DNA of 35,126 nucleotides from contig NZ_CADEAR010000022.1 in assembly GCF_902825325.1 (NCBI RefSeq), positions 1 through 35,126 of the forward strand, in the 5' to 3' direction. Source of the DNA: Brucella tritici. Lineage in GTDB: Bacteria; Pseudomonadota; Alphaproteobacteria; Rhizobiales; Rhizobiaceae. Made by a program: the position numbers and the translations under genes. Positions 1 through 5,923 of this stretch are shown here, piece after piece; within the stretch, counting starts at the first letter, position 1, and each line of letters opens with the position of its first letter. Under the pieces are notes generated by a model that saw nothing but the letters and a program-made list of their open reading frames with translations, was not told the origin of the DNA and made no database searches.

Positions 1-114
1 GCGCGTGACGCCTTCGAAGGCTTCGCGAGAAAGCGCAATCTGCTTGAACAGCCGGAAGCGGCAATCCCATGGATGACTAGCAAAGTCTCGAGCGGCGGTA
101 GAATTCCGATGTGA
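1..114 (+). CDS. C-terminal end of an unknown gene (5' end outside window)
   Basis: The frame starting at base 1 is open for 37 codons and stops with TGA at 112-114. The other two plus frames close sooner. The visible residues (ARDAFEGFARK... to ...GGRIPM) match no family I recognise. The next small gene starts 8 bases after this stop with its own ribosome binding site, so the two may be cotranscribed. The setting of small, tightly packed genes with terminators suggests phage origin. Only the tail is visible, so no function is assigned. Confidence 0.4.
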   Translation, partial: ARDAFEGFARKRNLLEQPEAAIPWMTSKVSSGGRIPM

Positions 115-122
115 GGCGTGCC

Positions 123-215
123 ATGCACTGGTATTTTCTAATTGAGGGCACAATCCTCGTTGCGCTGCTCTGGGTCATATCAATGCTTTTCTGGGATACC
201 AGACGAAAACAATGA
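123..215 (+). CDS. Tiny single-pass membrane protein (30 aa)
   Basis: This short frame encodes 30 residues beginning MHWYFLIEGTILVALL and ending WDTRRKQ. About 20 residues are hydrophobic, followed by a positive tail, so it should be a single membrane helix with a cytoplasmic C-terminus. A TGAGG ribosome binding site lies about 7 bases before the ATG. A strong terminator hairpin starts 8 bases after the stop, which supports a real translated gene. I do not recognise the family. Small one-helix proteins next to lysis genes in phages can be holin or spanin accessories, but nothing in the sequence proves that. Confidence 0.55.
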   Translation: MHWYFLIEGTILVALLWVISMLFWDTRRKQ

Positions 216-222
216 ACATAGA

Positions 223-246
223 CCCCGGCTCGTTCCGGGGTTTTTC
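223..246 (+). terminator. Rho-independent terminator
   Basis: A CCCCGG stem pairs with CCGGGG around a CTCGTT loop and is followed by five T residues. It lies just downstream of the 30-residue membrane protein gene. Confidence 0.8.
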
Positions 247-334
247 TTGAGGATTTTGTCGTCAAAGGGTTGTCCGCAAAACTGGCAAGGGCCATTACCG
301 CCTGATCTTCTCCAAGACAAAGGTAATTCACCAA

Positions 335-637
335 ATGTTAGTAAGATGGTCCGGTTTCGGAATGGTTTCGGTTTTCGTCCTGATCGCAGGGATGCTGGGA
401 GCGACTTACCTATTGAGACCGTATTTCATGCAGAGCATGGCGCTTCATCCAGCGGCATATGTCGCAAACGGTATCGGTCTAGTTGTCGGCGCAGTCGCAA
501 ACCTCTTCGTGGCTGCAGTTTTCAAGAAGATTTCAGCGGACACGTATCACAGCTTTATGGGTATCAGCATGATTGGATGGTCTGTGATCGGCGCCATTGG
601 TGGAGCTGCTCTCGCAGCTTACGGCTGGACACTGTGA
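335..637 (+). CDS. Small multi-pass membrane protein, holin-like in size and layout
   Basis: The product is 100 residues. Hydrophobic segments lie at about residues 7-28 (MVSVFVLIAGMLGATYLL), 42-64 (YVANGIGLVVGAVANLFVAAVF) and 75-98 (GISMIGWSVIGAIGGAALAAYG), giving two or three membrane helices. A purine-rich AAAGG lies upstream of the ATG. The gene sits between two strong terminators and close to a second tiny membrane protein in a phage-like segment, as lysis genes often do. No specific holin family was recognised. Another small phage or cargo membrane protein is equally possible, so the function stays open. Confidence 0.65.
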   Translation: MLVRWSGFGMVSVFVLIAGMLGATYLLRPYFMQSMALHPAAYVANGIGLVVGAVANLFVAAVFKKISADTYHSFMGISMIGWSVIGAIGGAALAAYGWTL

Positions 638-722
638 ATGCCGCGTCTCAACGATTGCATCTTTGCAAGTTTGTGAGATGATGAAGTGGTGCGGTTGAAG
701 CCCCCGCTTCAACTACGCACAG

Positions 723-752
723 CCTCGGCAAGCCCCCCGCCGAGGTTTTTTA
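723..752 (+). terminator. Rho-independent terminator after the 100-aa membrane protein
   Basis: A 7-bp stem CCTCGGC/GCCGAGG encloses a C-rich loop and is followed by six T residues. It ends the plus-strand transcript and faces a second hairpin that ends the opposing gene. Confidence 0.85.
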
Positions 753-761
753 TTGGCAAAG

Positions 762-785
762 AAAAAGCCGCCTTAGTGGGTGGCG
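762..785 (-). terminator. Rho-independent terminator for the opposing phage-like gene
   Basis: Read on the minus strand, GCCACC pairs with GGCGGC around CACTAA and is followed by five T residues. It lies 24 bases past the stop of the minus-strand gene ending at 810. Confidence 0.7.
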
Positions 786-809
786 CGGTGTGCCGAGTTA
801 TCGATATCG

Positions 810-1139
810 TTATTCGGGCCATTCAAACGCGGGCAATTCGGCAAGAAAGTCTCCCGAACTCGGTTGTTCGCGCTGTCCGCTCTTTACCTTTTCGAGTTCG
901 CCAAGCGAGTAGGTCCATATCTGATCACGCCAGACGACGAACGCCTGTGCTTCAGCGGCCCATTCAGGAACAGTCGAGTTGACATAACTTGCGAGTGAGT
1001 TGCCGTCGTCATATTGCCGCTCGTTGGCCGTCCGGTCGATCATGGATTGGATCGCGGCGCGGTAGGAGTTAACAATCGCGGCTATCGCATCCGCCTGTTT
1101 CATTTCAGGCGTGATCACAAGTGATTTATTCAACGGCAT
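810..1139 (-). CDS. Phage-like conserved protein, tail-fibre-assembly-like C-terminus
   Basis: The product is 109 residues, starting MPLNKSLVITPEMKQADAI. I chose this start over an in-frame codon 20 residues upstream because GGAGG lies 6 bases before the ATG. The C-terminal part has the pattern AFVVWRDQIWTYSLGELEKV, then a short Gln/Pro-rich link and DFLAELPAFEWP. I associate this pattern with small proteins next to tail-fibre genes in prophages, where the Trp-rich tail is common. That link is from memory of similar sequences, not a domain hit. The gene runs opposite to its neighbours, as an inverted tail module would. It has its own terminator. Confidence 0.65.
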   Translation of the reverse strand: MPLNKSLVITPEMKQADAIAAIVNSYRAAIQSMIDRTANERQYDDGNSLASYVNSTVPEWAAEAQAFVVWRDQIWTYSLGELEKVKSGQREQPSSGDFLAELPAFEWPE

Positions 1140-1268
1140 GTTCTGCCTCCGTATTACGGGCTTCTGGCAGGGCAATCTCACCACAGTTTTGAATTTCAAA
1201 TCACTTGCGCTTCATTTTTTGAGCGGCCACTTAGGTTCATAGAAACTGTTACAACCAAGGAGCCTGAA

Positions 1269-1448
1269 ATGACTTACGAGACGCGAGAACAATTGTGCGA
1301 AGTTTTGAGCCTTATCCATGATATAGCCGCCGAAGCAGGGACACACGAAGGCATCCCTGCCAATGTTGACCAAGCTCTCGACAAGATCGCCTCATTGGCC
1401 CGATATGAGATGAACGTGATGAGCGAGAAATCACTGCCCACCAAATGA
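1269..1448 (+). CDS. Small hypothetical protein (59 aa)
   Basis: The frame encodes 59 residues, from MTYETREQLCEVLSLIHDIA to MSEKSLPTK. An ideal AAGGAG ribosome binding site lies 8 bases before the ATG. The sequence is predicted helical, with Leu/Ile/Ala at heptad-like spacing, and contains no membrane segment. No family is recognised. The stop codon abuts a hairpin. Small soluble helical proteins of this kind are typical of phage early or accessory regions; no function can be given. Confidence 0.6.
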   Translation: MTYETREQLCEVLSLIHDIAAEAGTHEGIPANVDQALDKIASLARYEMNVMSEKSLPTK

Positions 1449-1471
1449 AAAAACCCCGCTCGATGGCGGGG
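1448..1471 (-). terminator. GC hairpin with a minus-strand T-run
   Basis: CCCCGC pairs with GCGGGG around TCGATG. The A-run is on the plus-strand left side, so the T-run (six) follows the stem only on the minus strand. It directly follows the stop of the 59-residue gene. It could also limit plus-strand transcription as a hairpin without a U-tract. Confidence 0.5.
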
Positions 1472-1531
1472 CTGAATATTGATCGCTTATTTAGACAGAT
1501 GCGCTATCCTGATGGAAACAGGAGGGCAGCA

Positions 1532-1732
1532 ATGTATCAGATCAAGGTATTGGAACTTCTCGAAGACGGTACGTCACGGCCATATGAGTTCACCGAAATG
1601 GAAACCGCGCAAGAGTTCGTCCGACACGCCACCTTTGACCTGAAGGTCTGGATAGAAAGGTACGGAATATTCGACCGCGATGACTTCTTGAAGCTCCGGT
1701 CTATGCCGCAGGATGAAGCCATCCCGTTTTAG
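1532..1732 (+). CDS. Small hypothetical protein (66 aa)
   Basis: The product is 66 residues, MYQIKVLELLEDGTSRPYEF and onward. The start is fixed by GGAGGG 5 bases before the ATG; an earlier in-frame ATG lies inside a terminator-like hairpin and was rejected. The composition is charged and aromatic, with predicted beta strands first (YQIKVLEL) and then helices (TAQEFVRHATFDLKVWIERYG). There is no signal peptide or membrane segment, and no family is recognised. The gene lies in the phage-like segment just upstream of the tRNA-bearing stretch, which is on the opposite strand. Confidence 0.55.
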   Translation: MYQIKVLELLEDGTSRPYEFTEMETAQEFVRHATFDLKVWIERYGIFDRDDFLKLRSMPQDEAIPF

Positions 1733-1751
1733 TTCCGCCGGCTCTCTCCAA

Positions 1752-1783
1752 TGAAAAAGCCGCCACCCGAAGGCGACGGCTGA
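1752..1783 (-). terminator. Terminator-like hairpin downstream of the tRNA-like region
   Basis: On the minus strand, AGCC-GCC pairs with GGC-GGCT with a 3-base bulge around TTCGGGT, followed by five T residues. It could end a transcript coming from the minus-strand tRNA cluster. Confidence 0.5.
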
Positions 1784-1858
1784 AGCATGCGCGGCACTCT
1801 CTCCACCCGTCACCAATTTACCGTAGGTTGCGGGCCGGTGGCCTTCCCTTGGCCCATG

Positions 1859-1875
1859 CACGGACTCGAACCGTG
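1859..1875 (-). other. tRNA T-arm-like hairpin
   Basis: Minus strand CACGG-TTCGAGT-CCGTG is a perfect T-stem with a consensus TTCRANN loop. It is followed by CATGGGCCA, ending in CCA at 1851-1853. I could not build a matching 5' acceptor, D-arm or anticodon arm. It may be the 3' remnant of a tRNA gene, as integration events leave, or part of an unusual tRNA-like RNA. Confidence 0.4.
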
Positions 1876-2184
1876 GGCTTCCGACTGCTCGTTGAGGCAT
1901 TGCCTCGAATATTCAGGGCTGGGGCTTCCCCACTCCGCGCCGTAGACCGGTATGATGACCCGTTCCGCGCCCTGCTATCAGGCTTGTGACCCTCGGCATT
2001 CTGTAGAGGCGTCATTGCCTGCCGGCTATCGTTGTCCCTCGCACCCGATTTGCCGGAAACGGTATGGAGGTAAGCCGGGGCCGACCCCCAGCGCTGGAAA
2101 CAGTCAGCTTTGATAAGGGAGATCAGGCAATTGCTCCCGGACGTATTTCGATGTTTCCATCCAGCATATCGACCCGCGCTGTTT

Positions 2185-2259
2185 TGGTGCCGACAGTAGG
2201 ATTTGAACCCACAGCCTCCGGTTTACAAAACCATTGCCCTACCGTTGAGCTATATCGCC
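2185..2259 (-). tRNA. tRNA-Thr (anticodon TGT), 3' CCA encoded
   Basis: Reading the minus strand, a full cloverleaf of 75 bases forms. The acceptor is GGCGATA/TGTCGGC with one mismatch at the second pair. The D-stem is GCTC/GGGC. The anticodon loop TTTGTAA has U33, anticodon TGT (reads ACA, Thr) and A37. The T-arm is GTGGG-TTCAAAT-CCTAC, with discriminator A and a gene-encoded CCA. The acceptor mismatch, the weak anticodon-stem top pairs and the phage-like surroundings point to an accessory tRNA rather than the host's main threonine tRNA. A second tRNA-like unit ends 5 bases upstream of it. Confidence 0.85.
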
Positions 2260-2264
2260 GTATT

Positions 2265-2361
2265 TGGCGCTGTGGGAGGATTTGCACCTCCCGGCAACCG
2301 GTTGGACATTCGGTCGCCTGCTACTTGCACCCGCATATTGGTGCCCATCCGCTATGCAGCG
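2265..2361 (-). tRNA. Probable degenerate or unusual tRNA with long variable arm (possible GCA/Cys anticodon)
   Basis: On the minus strand a T-arm GGAGG-TGCAAAT-CCTCC is preceded by an 8-bp hairpin GGCGACCG/CGGTTGCC, like a long variable arm. It is followed by CACAGCG and an encoded CCA. Upstream, TGCGG-GTGCAAG-TAGCA can fold as an anticodon arm with U33, anticodon GCA and A37, with one mismatch. Five acceptor pairs (CGCTG/CAGCG) can form. The D-arm is poor, two acceptor pairs fail, and there is no clear discriminator base. Its 3' end lies 5 bases from the tRNA-Thr gene, as in a tandem tRNA cluster. Cysteine tRNAs normally lack a long variable arm, so this is either degenerate or atypical. 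Confidence 0.35.
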
Positions 2362-2750
2362 GGTTTCATTTTCTCATGAAGAGAAGGGATGTTCTTGGGC
2401 TTGGCGTCCGGCGCTCTCCAGTGTGTCGCGCACTTCTCGGACGATACCGTTTGTTGATGTGAGTTATCGTCGTTTTCGGACACGCTGTCTAGCTCGACTG
2501 TCAACCGAACTTGATACAATCGGTTGAGATTGTTCGCAATTACTTGGGTTAATTGATCAATTTTCCTTCTCATTTGTCGGTCATTCATCATATTTTCTAA
2601 TGCAAATCGGCTAAGCTTCATGCCTTTTCGGGCTTTCACATATGCCCAGCCGTACAGAAGCTTGCGGTCTTCGGATTGTAGGATTGCTTCAAGCTTGCTG
2701 TGGGAAACGGCCCCTGCATTATGCGAAGACGACAGGCTTTTAGAGCGCAT
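2352..2750 (-). CDS. Hypothetical protein whose start lies inside a palindromic repeat
   Basis: The frame encodes up to 132 residues. The middle (KLEAILQSEDRKLLYGWAYV... to ...LNRLYQVRLTVELDS) has ordinary globular helical composition, and the DNA here is more AT-rich than the flanking core genes, as in transferred DNA. The first ATG falls within the palindromic repeat at 2741-2784 and has no ribosome binding site. The repeat may therefore have replaced the original N-terminus, or translation may start later. The C-terminal tail is polar and may be disordered, and it overlaps the tRNA-like unit by about 10 bases. No family is recognised; it could be a truncated gene. Confidence 0.4.
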   Translation of the reverse strand: MRSKSLSSSHNAGAVSHSKLEAILQSEDRKLLYGWAYVKARKGMKLSRFALENMMNDRQMRRKIDQLTQVIANNLNRLYQVRLTVELDSVSENDDNSHQQTVSSEKCATHWRAPDAKPKNIPSLHEKMKPAA

Positions 2751-2784
2751 CCCGAAAAGTGTGAAACCGTTTTCGGATGCGCGT
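2741..2784 (+). repeat. Short palindromic intergenic repeat, copy 1
   Basis: GAGCGCATC-CCGAAAA and its near-complement TTTTCGG-ATGCGCG flank a GTGTGAAACCG centre. The same unit, inverted and a few bases longer, is at 35041-35090. The pattern matches interspersed palindromes I know from Rhizobiales genomes. This copy marks the boundary between the phage-like segment and the suf cluster. Confidence 0.75.
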
Positions 2785-2805
2785 TAGAACAAGTATTTAG
2801 AGCGT

Positions 2806-2826
2806 CGATCTGATCCAATCAGATCG
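2806..2826. repeat. Perfect 9-bp inverted repeat
   Basis: CGATCTGAT and ATCAGATCG are separated by CCA. It lies between the palindromic repeat and the suf terminator and may belong to the same repeat family. It has no T-run, so it is unlikely to be a terminator. Confidence 0.6.
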
Positions 2827-2858
2827 AAACACGCACTAACGCGCTTCCCGTTGCGGAA

Positions 2859-2892
2859 TCAAAAATGCGGCCCCGAAAGCCGCATTTTTGAT
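2859..2892 (-). terminator. Terminator of the suf cluster (bidirectional)
   Basis: TCAAAAATGCGGC pairs with GCCGCATTTTTGA around a CCCGAA-type loop, with T-runs on both strands. It begins 13 bases after the stop of the last suf gene. Confidence 0.85.
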
Positions 2893-2904
2893 ACTTGTCA
2901 GATT

Positions 2905-3324
2905 TTAATACCAGCCGACGGCCACCTGAGCCTCTTCGGACATACGGTCTGGCGTCCATGGCGGATCGAATGTCATCGTGACTTCAACCATTGAAACGCC
3001 CTCAACTGCACTAACCGCGTTCTCGACCCAGCCTGGCATTTCACCTGCAACCGGGCAGCCAGGAGCTGTCAGCGTCATCTCGATCTTCACAGTGCGATCG
3101 TCTTCGATATCAATTTTGTAGACGAGGCCGAGTTCATAGATATCGGCCGGAATCTCCGGGTCATAAACCGTCTTCAAGGCCGCGATGATGTCGTCCGTCA
3201 TGCGCAGGAGAACTTCCTGAGGAATGGCAGAAGCGGAGAATACCGAATTGCCTTCGGCCTTCTCGCTGCCCTCGACATGCGCGGTATCGGCTTTGTCCTG
3301 AACTTTCTGTTCCATATCGGTCAT
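2905..3324 (-). CDS. sufT: DUF59/MIP18-family Fe-S maturation protein (SufT/SufX-like)
   Basis: The protein has 139 residues. The first 35 or so are acidic and probably disordered. The DUF59 domain follows, with the signature TVYDPEIPADIYELGLVY at about residues 52-69 and the Cys-containing motif TLTAPGCPVAGEMPGWV at about 85-101. The end is TFDPPWTPDRMSEEAQ. Family members help mature or transfer Fe-S clusters, and in Rhizobiales the gene closes the suf operon (sufX of Agrobacterium). The ATG overlaps the sufS stop by four bases (ATGA), so the two are translationally coupled. A terminator follows immediately; sufA, expected next in relatives, is absent here. Confidence 0.93.
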   Translation of the reverse strand: MTDMEQKVQDKADTAHVEGSEKAEGNSVFSASAIPQEVLLRMTDDIIAALKTVYDPEIPADIYELGLVYKIDIEDDRTVKIEMTLTAPGCPVAGEMPGWVENAVSAVEGVSMVEVTMTFDPPWTPDRMSEEAQVAVGWY

Positions 3325-4565
3325 CCGAAAAATTTCCTTGCCTTTTCCAAGGCTTCCGCCAATGCATCCACTTCAGCACGGGTATTATACAGGGCGAAGG
3401 ATGCACGGCATGTAGAGGTAACGCCGAAGCGTTTCAAGAGCGGCTGCGCGCAATGTGTTCCGGCTCGTACCGCAACCCCCGCCCGGTCGATCACCATCGA
3501 TACGTCATGCGCGTGAATTCCTTCAAGCGCAAACGAAATGATGGCTCCCTTGTCCGGTGCATTGCCAAAAATACGCAATGAGTTGATCCGACCAAGCTGC
3601 TCATGAGCATAATCACGTAAATCCTCCTCATGAGCGAGGATCGCATGACGGCCGATCTTTTCCATATATTCAAGCGCAGCGCCAAGACCAATGGCTTGAA
3701 CGATGGGCGGCGTACCCGCTTCGAAGCGATGAGGTGGGTGGTTGTAGGTGACGTTTTCTTCCGTCACTTCCTCAATCATTTCGCCGCCGCCTTGGAAAGG
3801 ACGCATCTTCTCAAGCATTTCCGAACAACCATAGAGGACGCCGATGCCGGATGGTCCGTAAACCTTGTGGCCGGTAAAGACATACCAGTCGCAGCCGAGA
3901 TCTTGCACGTCGACAGGCAGGTGCACAGCGCCCTGACTGCCATCAACCAAAACCGGAATGCCGCGTGCATGGGCTAGTTCCACGATCTTCTTGATCGGTG
4001 TAACGGTCCCGAGCGCATTCGACATATGCGTGATGGCGACGAGCTTGGTACGCTCAGTCAGACGTTTTTCAAATTCCTCGATATGGAAGATGCCTTCGTC
4101 ATCCACCGGTGTGAAGACCAGTTTTGCACCCTGTCTTTCACGAATGAAATGCCACGGCACGATGTTGGAGTGATGCTCCATGATCGATAGCAGGATTTCA
4201 TCACCCTCACCGATATTCGGCATGCCATAGCCATAGGCGACCGTGTTGATGGCTTCGGTCGCATTCTTCGTGAAGACAATTTCGTCCACCGAACCGGCAT
4301 TCAGAAAGCGCCGTACCGTTTCGCGCGACTTTTCATAGGCATCCGTTGCCGCATTCGACAAAAAATGCAGGCCACGATGAACATTGGCATATTCGTTGGA
4401 ATAAGCGTGCGTCACAGCGTCGATGACACTCTGAGGCTTTTGCGCCGATGCACCATTGTCGAGATAGATCAGTGGCTTGCCGTGTACTTCTCTCGAAAGG
4501 ATCGGAAAGTCCCGGCGGATCGCCTCGACGTCATAGCGCGCTATAAGCGGATTCTTCTGGTCCAT
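3321..4565 (-). CDS. sufS: SufS-type (group II) cysteine desulfurase
   Basis: The protein has 414 residues, starting MDQKNPLIARYDVEAIRRDF, and is a PLP enzyme that takes sulfur from cysteine as a bound persulfide for Fe-S assembly. PLP lysine: the motif YVFTGHKVYGPSG. Catalytic cysteine: GVAVRAGTHCAQPLL, the RAGHHCAQP-type loop of group II (SufS) enzymes. The start was placed 17 codons inside the longest frame because AGAGGA lies upstream of this ATG and the extra residues look non-coding. It lies 67 bases after sufD. It has no SufE in the window, so its sulfur acceptor is not visible here. Length is normal for the family. Confidence 0.97.
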   Translation of the reverse strand: MDQKNPLIARYDVEAIRRDFPILSREVHGKPLIYLDNGASAQKPQSVIDAVTHAYSNEYANVHRGLHFLSNAATDAYEKSRETVRRFLNAGSVDEIVFTKNATEAINTVAYGYGMPNIGEGDEILLSIMEHHSNIVPWHFIRERQGAKLVFTPVDDEGIFHIEEFEKRLTERTKLVAITHMSNALGTVTPIKKIVELAHARGIPVLVDGSQGAVHLPVDVQDLGCDWYVFTGHKVYGPSGIGVLYGCSEMLEKMRPFQGGGEMIEEVTEENVTYNHPPHRFEAGTPPIVQAIGLGAALEYMEKIGRHAILAHEEDLRDYAHEQLGRINSLRIFGNAPDKGAIISFALEGIHAHDVSMVIDRAGVAVRAGTHCAQPLLKRFGVTSTCRASFALYNTRAEVDALAEALEKARKFFG

Positions 4566-4632
4566 GATCGTTCCTCTTGCCGTTTCGGCAGGAAAAGGCA
4601 GAGCGTACACCTGCACACTCTGCCTTAATCAA

Positions 4633-5910
4633 TCAGGCGTGGGTGGCGAGCCAGTTGGACAGCATTTCTTCCAGTGCCTCAACCAGCGTTTCGTCTTCCA
4701 GCTCTTCGATAATCTCGGCGATGAATGCCTTGATCAGCAGGCCACGTGCCTCGTTTTCCGGAATGCCGCGGGCCATCAGATAAAACAGATAGTCCCTCGA
4801 CAATTCGGCAACCGTCGCACCGTGACCGCAGGCCACGTCATCGGCAAAGATTTCGAGTTCGGGCTTGGCATCGAACTCGCCATCATCCGAAAGCAGCAGC
4901 GTGTTGCAGGCCATGCGAGCGTCGGTCTTCTGGGCGATCTGCGCAACGCGGATCATGCCCTGGAAAACGCCACGCGCACGGTCCTTGACCACGTTGCGAA
5001 TGATCTGGGTCGAACGCGTATTTTCCACCAGATGGCCAACCGTCATGGTGATATCGGTGTGCGTGTCGTCGGCCAGAAGATTAAGGCCGCGAAGCTCGAA
5101 GTCGGAGTCCTCACCCGTCACATTGACGTGCACTTCCTGACGAACCAGCTTGCCGCCCGCATTGACGATATAGAGCGTAAGCTTGGAGCCCTTGCCAATC
5201 GTTGCATTGAACTGCGAAAGCTGCGTTGCCTGACCAAAATCACGCAGGATGATCCAGAGGATTTCAGCGCCGTCGCCAACGGTTACGTGATTGACAGAGG
5301 TGGAGAAGGCATCGCTCTCGCCGCCATTCTGGCGCTCCACGATGGTGCCCTTGACGTTCGCACCGATGCGAACAGGGAAACGCGTGTGTCCCTGTCCGGC
5401 CCTCTGGATGTTCTGGAGCTCCAATGGCGCTTCCAGTTCGGTGTCATCGGCAATCGAAACCATCCAACCATCGCTGACATAGGCGGCATTGATCTGGCCG
5501 ATCGTATCGTCGAAACCGCGCGACCGAAGCTGGGTGACGAGCGAACCGTCAGCCAACGCCTCGCGAACCGGGGTCAGCGACACGCCTTCAGGCGCTTTTG
5601 CGGTAAGAGCTACGCCATTGCTTGCGGCAGCGACGGACGACCCGGCAATGAGCGCAGGCAATGCTTGTGTTCCAGCAGCAGCGTCGAACGGCGCCACACC
5701 CTTCAGAAGCGTTCGGAAATCCGTATAATGCCAGCTTTCGACGCGGCGGGACGGAATGCCATTCTCCTTGAGTGTTTCAAGCGCCGCATCACGTGCAACG
5801 ACAACATCACCATTGCCCGGCAGGTCACCCATGCGGTCGGCAAAACTGTCGATCAGCGCGCTTTCAGCGGGTGTTCTCGGCTTGGTAGCCGGGGCGGTCT
5901 GGATATTCAT
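4633..5910 (-). CDS. sufD: SufD, Fe-S scaffold complex component
   Basis: The protein has 425 residues, the usual SufD length. SufD is a beta-helix protein that pairs with SufB in the SufBC2D scaffold; it takes part in iron acquisition and cluster assembly in the cytoplasm. The N-terminus is helical (SALIDSFADRMGDLPG). The C-terminal SufB/D signature covers QKTDARMACNTLLLSDDGEF and then ADDVACGHGATVAELS, with the conserved His of CGHGAT. The tail ARGLLIKAFIAEIIEEL is typical. A GAGGAATGG purine-rich site precedes the ATG. The gap from sufC is 13 bases, so they are cotranscribed. Long plus-strand open frames over this gene are antisense shadows. Confidence 0.97.
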   Translation of the reverse strand: MNIQTAPATKPRTPAESALIDSFADRMGDLPGNGDVVVARDAALETLKENGIPSRRVESWHYTDFRTLLKGVAPFDAAAGTQALPALIAGSSVAAASNGVALTAKAPEGVSLTPVREALADGSLVTQLRSRGFDDTIGQINAAYVSDGWMVSIADDTELEAPLELQNIQRAGQGHTRFPVRIGANVKGTIVERQNGGESDAFSTSVNHVTVGDGAEILWIILRDFGQATQLSQFNATIGKGSKLTLYIVNAGGKLVRQEVHVNVTGEDSDFELRGLNLLADDTHTDITMTVGHLVENTRSTQIIRNVVKDRARGVFQGMIRVAQIAQKTDARMACNTLLLSDDGEFDAKPELEIFADDVACGHGATVAELSRDYLFYLMARGIPENEARGLLIKAFIAEIIEELEDETLVEALEEMLSNWLATHA

Positions 5911-5923
5911 GATCCATTCCTCC

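Larger units (their letters stand above)
1733..2184. other. Gene-free stretch with tRNA-like fragments
   Basis: No supportable protein gene is seen. The stretch holds a minus-strand terminator-like hairpin near its left end and a perfect tRNA T-arm look-alike at 1859-1875. Several further inverted repeats are present, such as GAGGC/GCCTC near 1890-1905. Short frames here read as Arg/Pro-rich nonsense, as is usual over structured RNA genes. It lies directly downstream, in minus-strand sense, of the tRNA-Thr gene, so it may carry degenerate or unusual tRNAs. Confidence 0.5.

Noticed and set aside
142..681. A 179-codon plus-strand frame over the small membrane protein gene
   Set aside because: It overlaps the 100-residue gene, which has a ribosome binding site and membrane helices, and crosses a terminator. 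Its composition is Ser/Arg/Cys rich and unlike a protein.
2064..2462. A 132-codon plus-strand frame
   Set aside because: It runs over the tRNA-Thr gene and the second tRNA-like unit; its residues (VGFEPTASGLQ) are the known false translation of tRNA antisense sequence.
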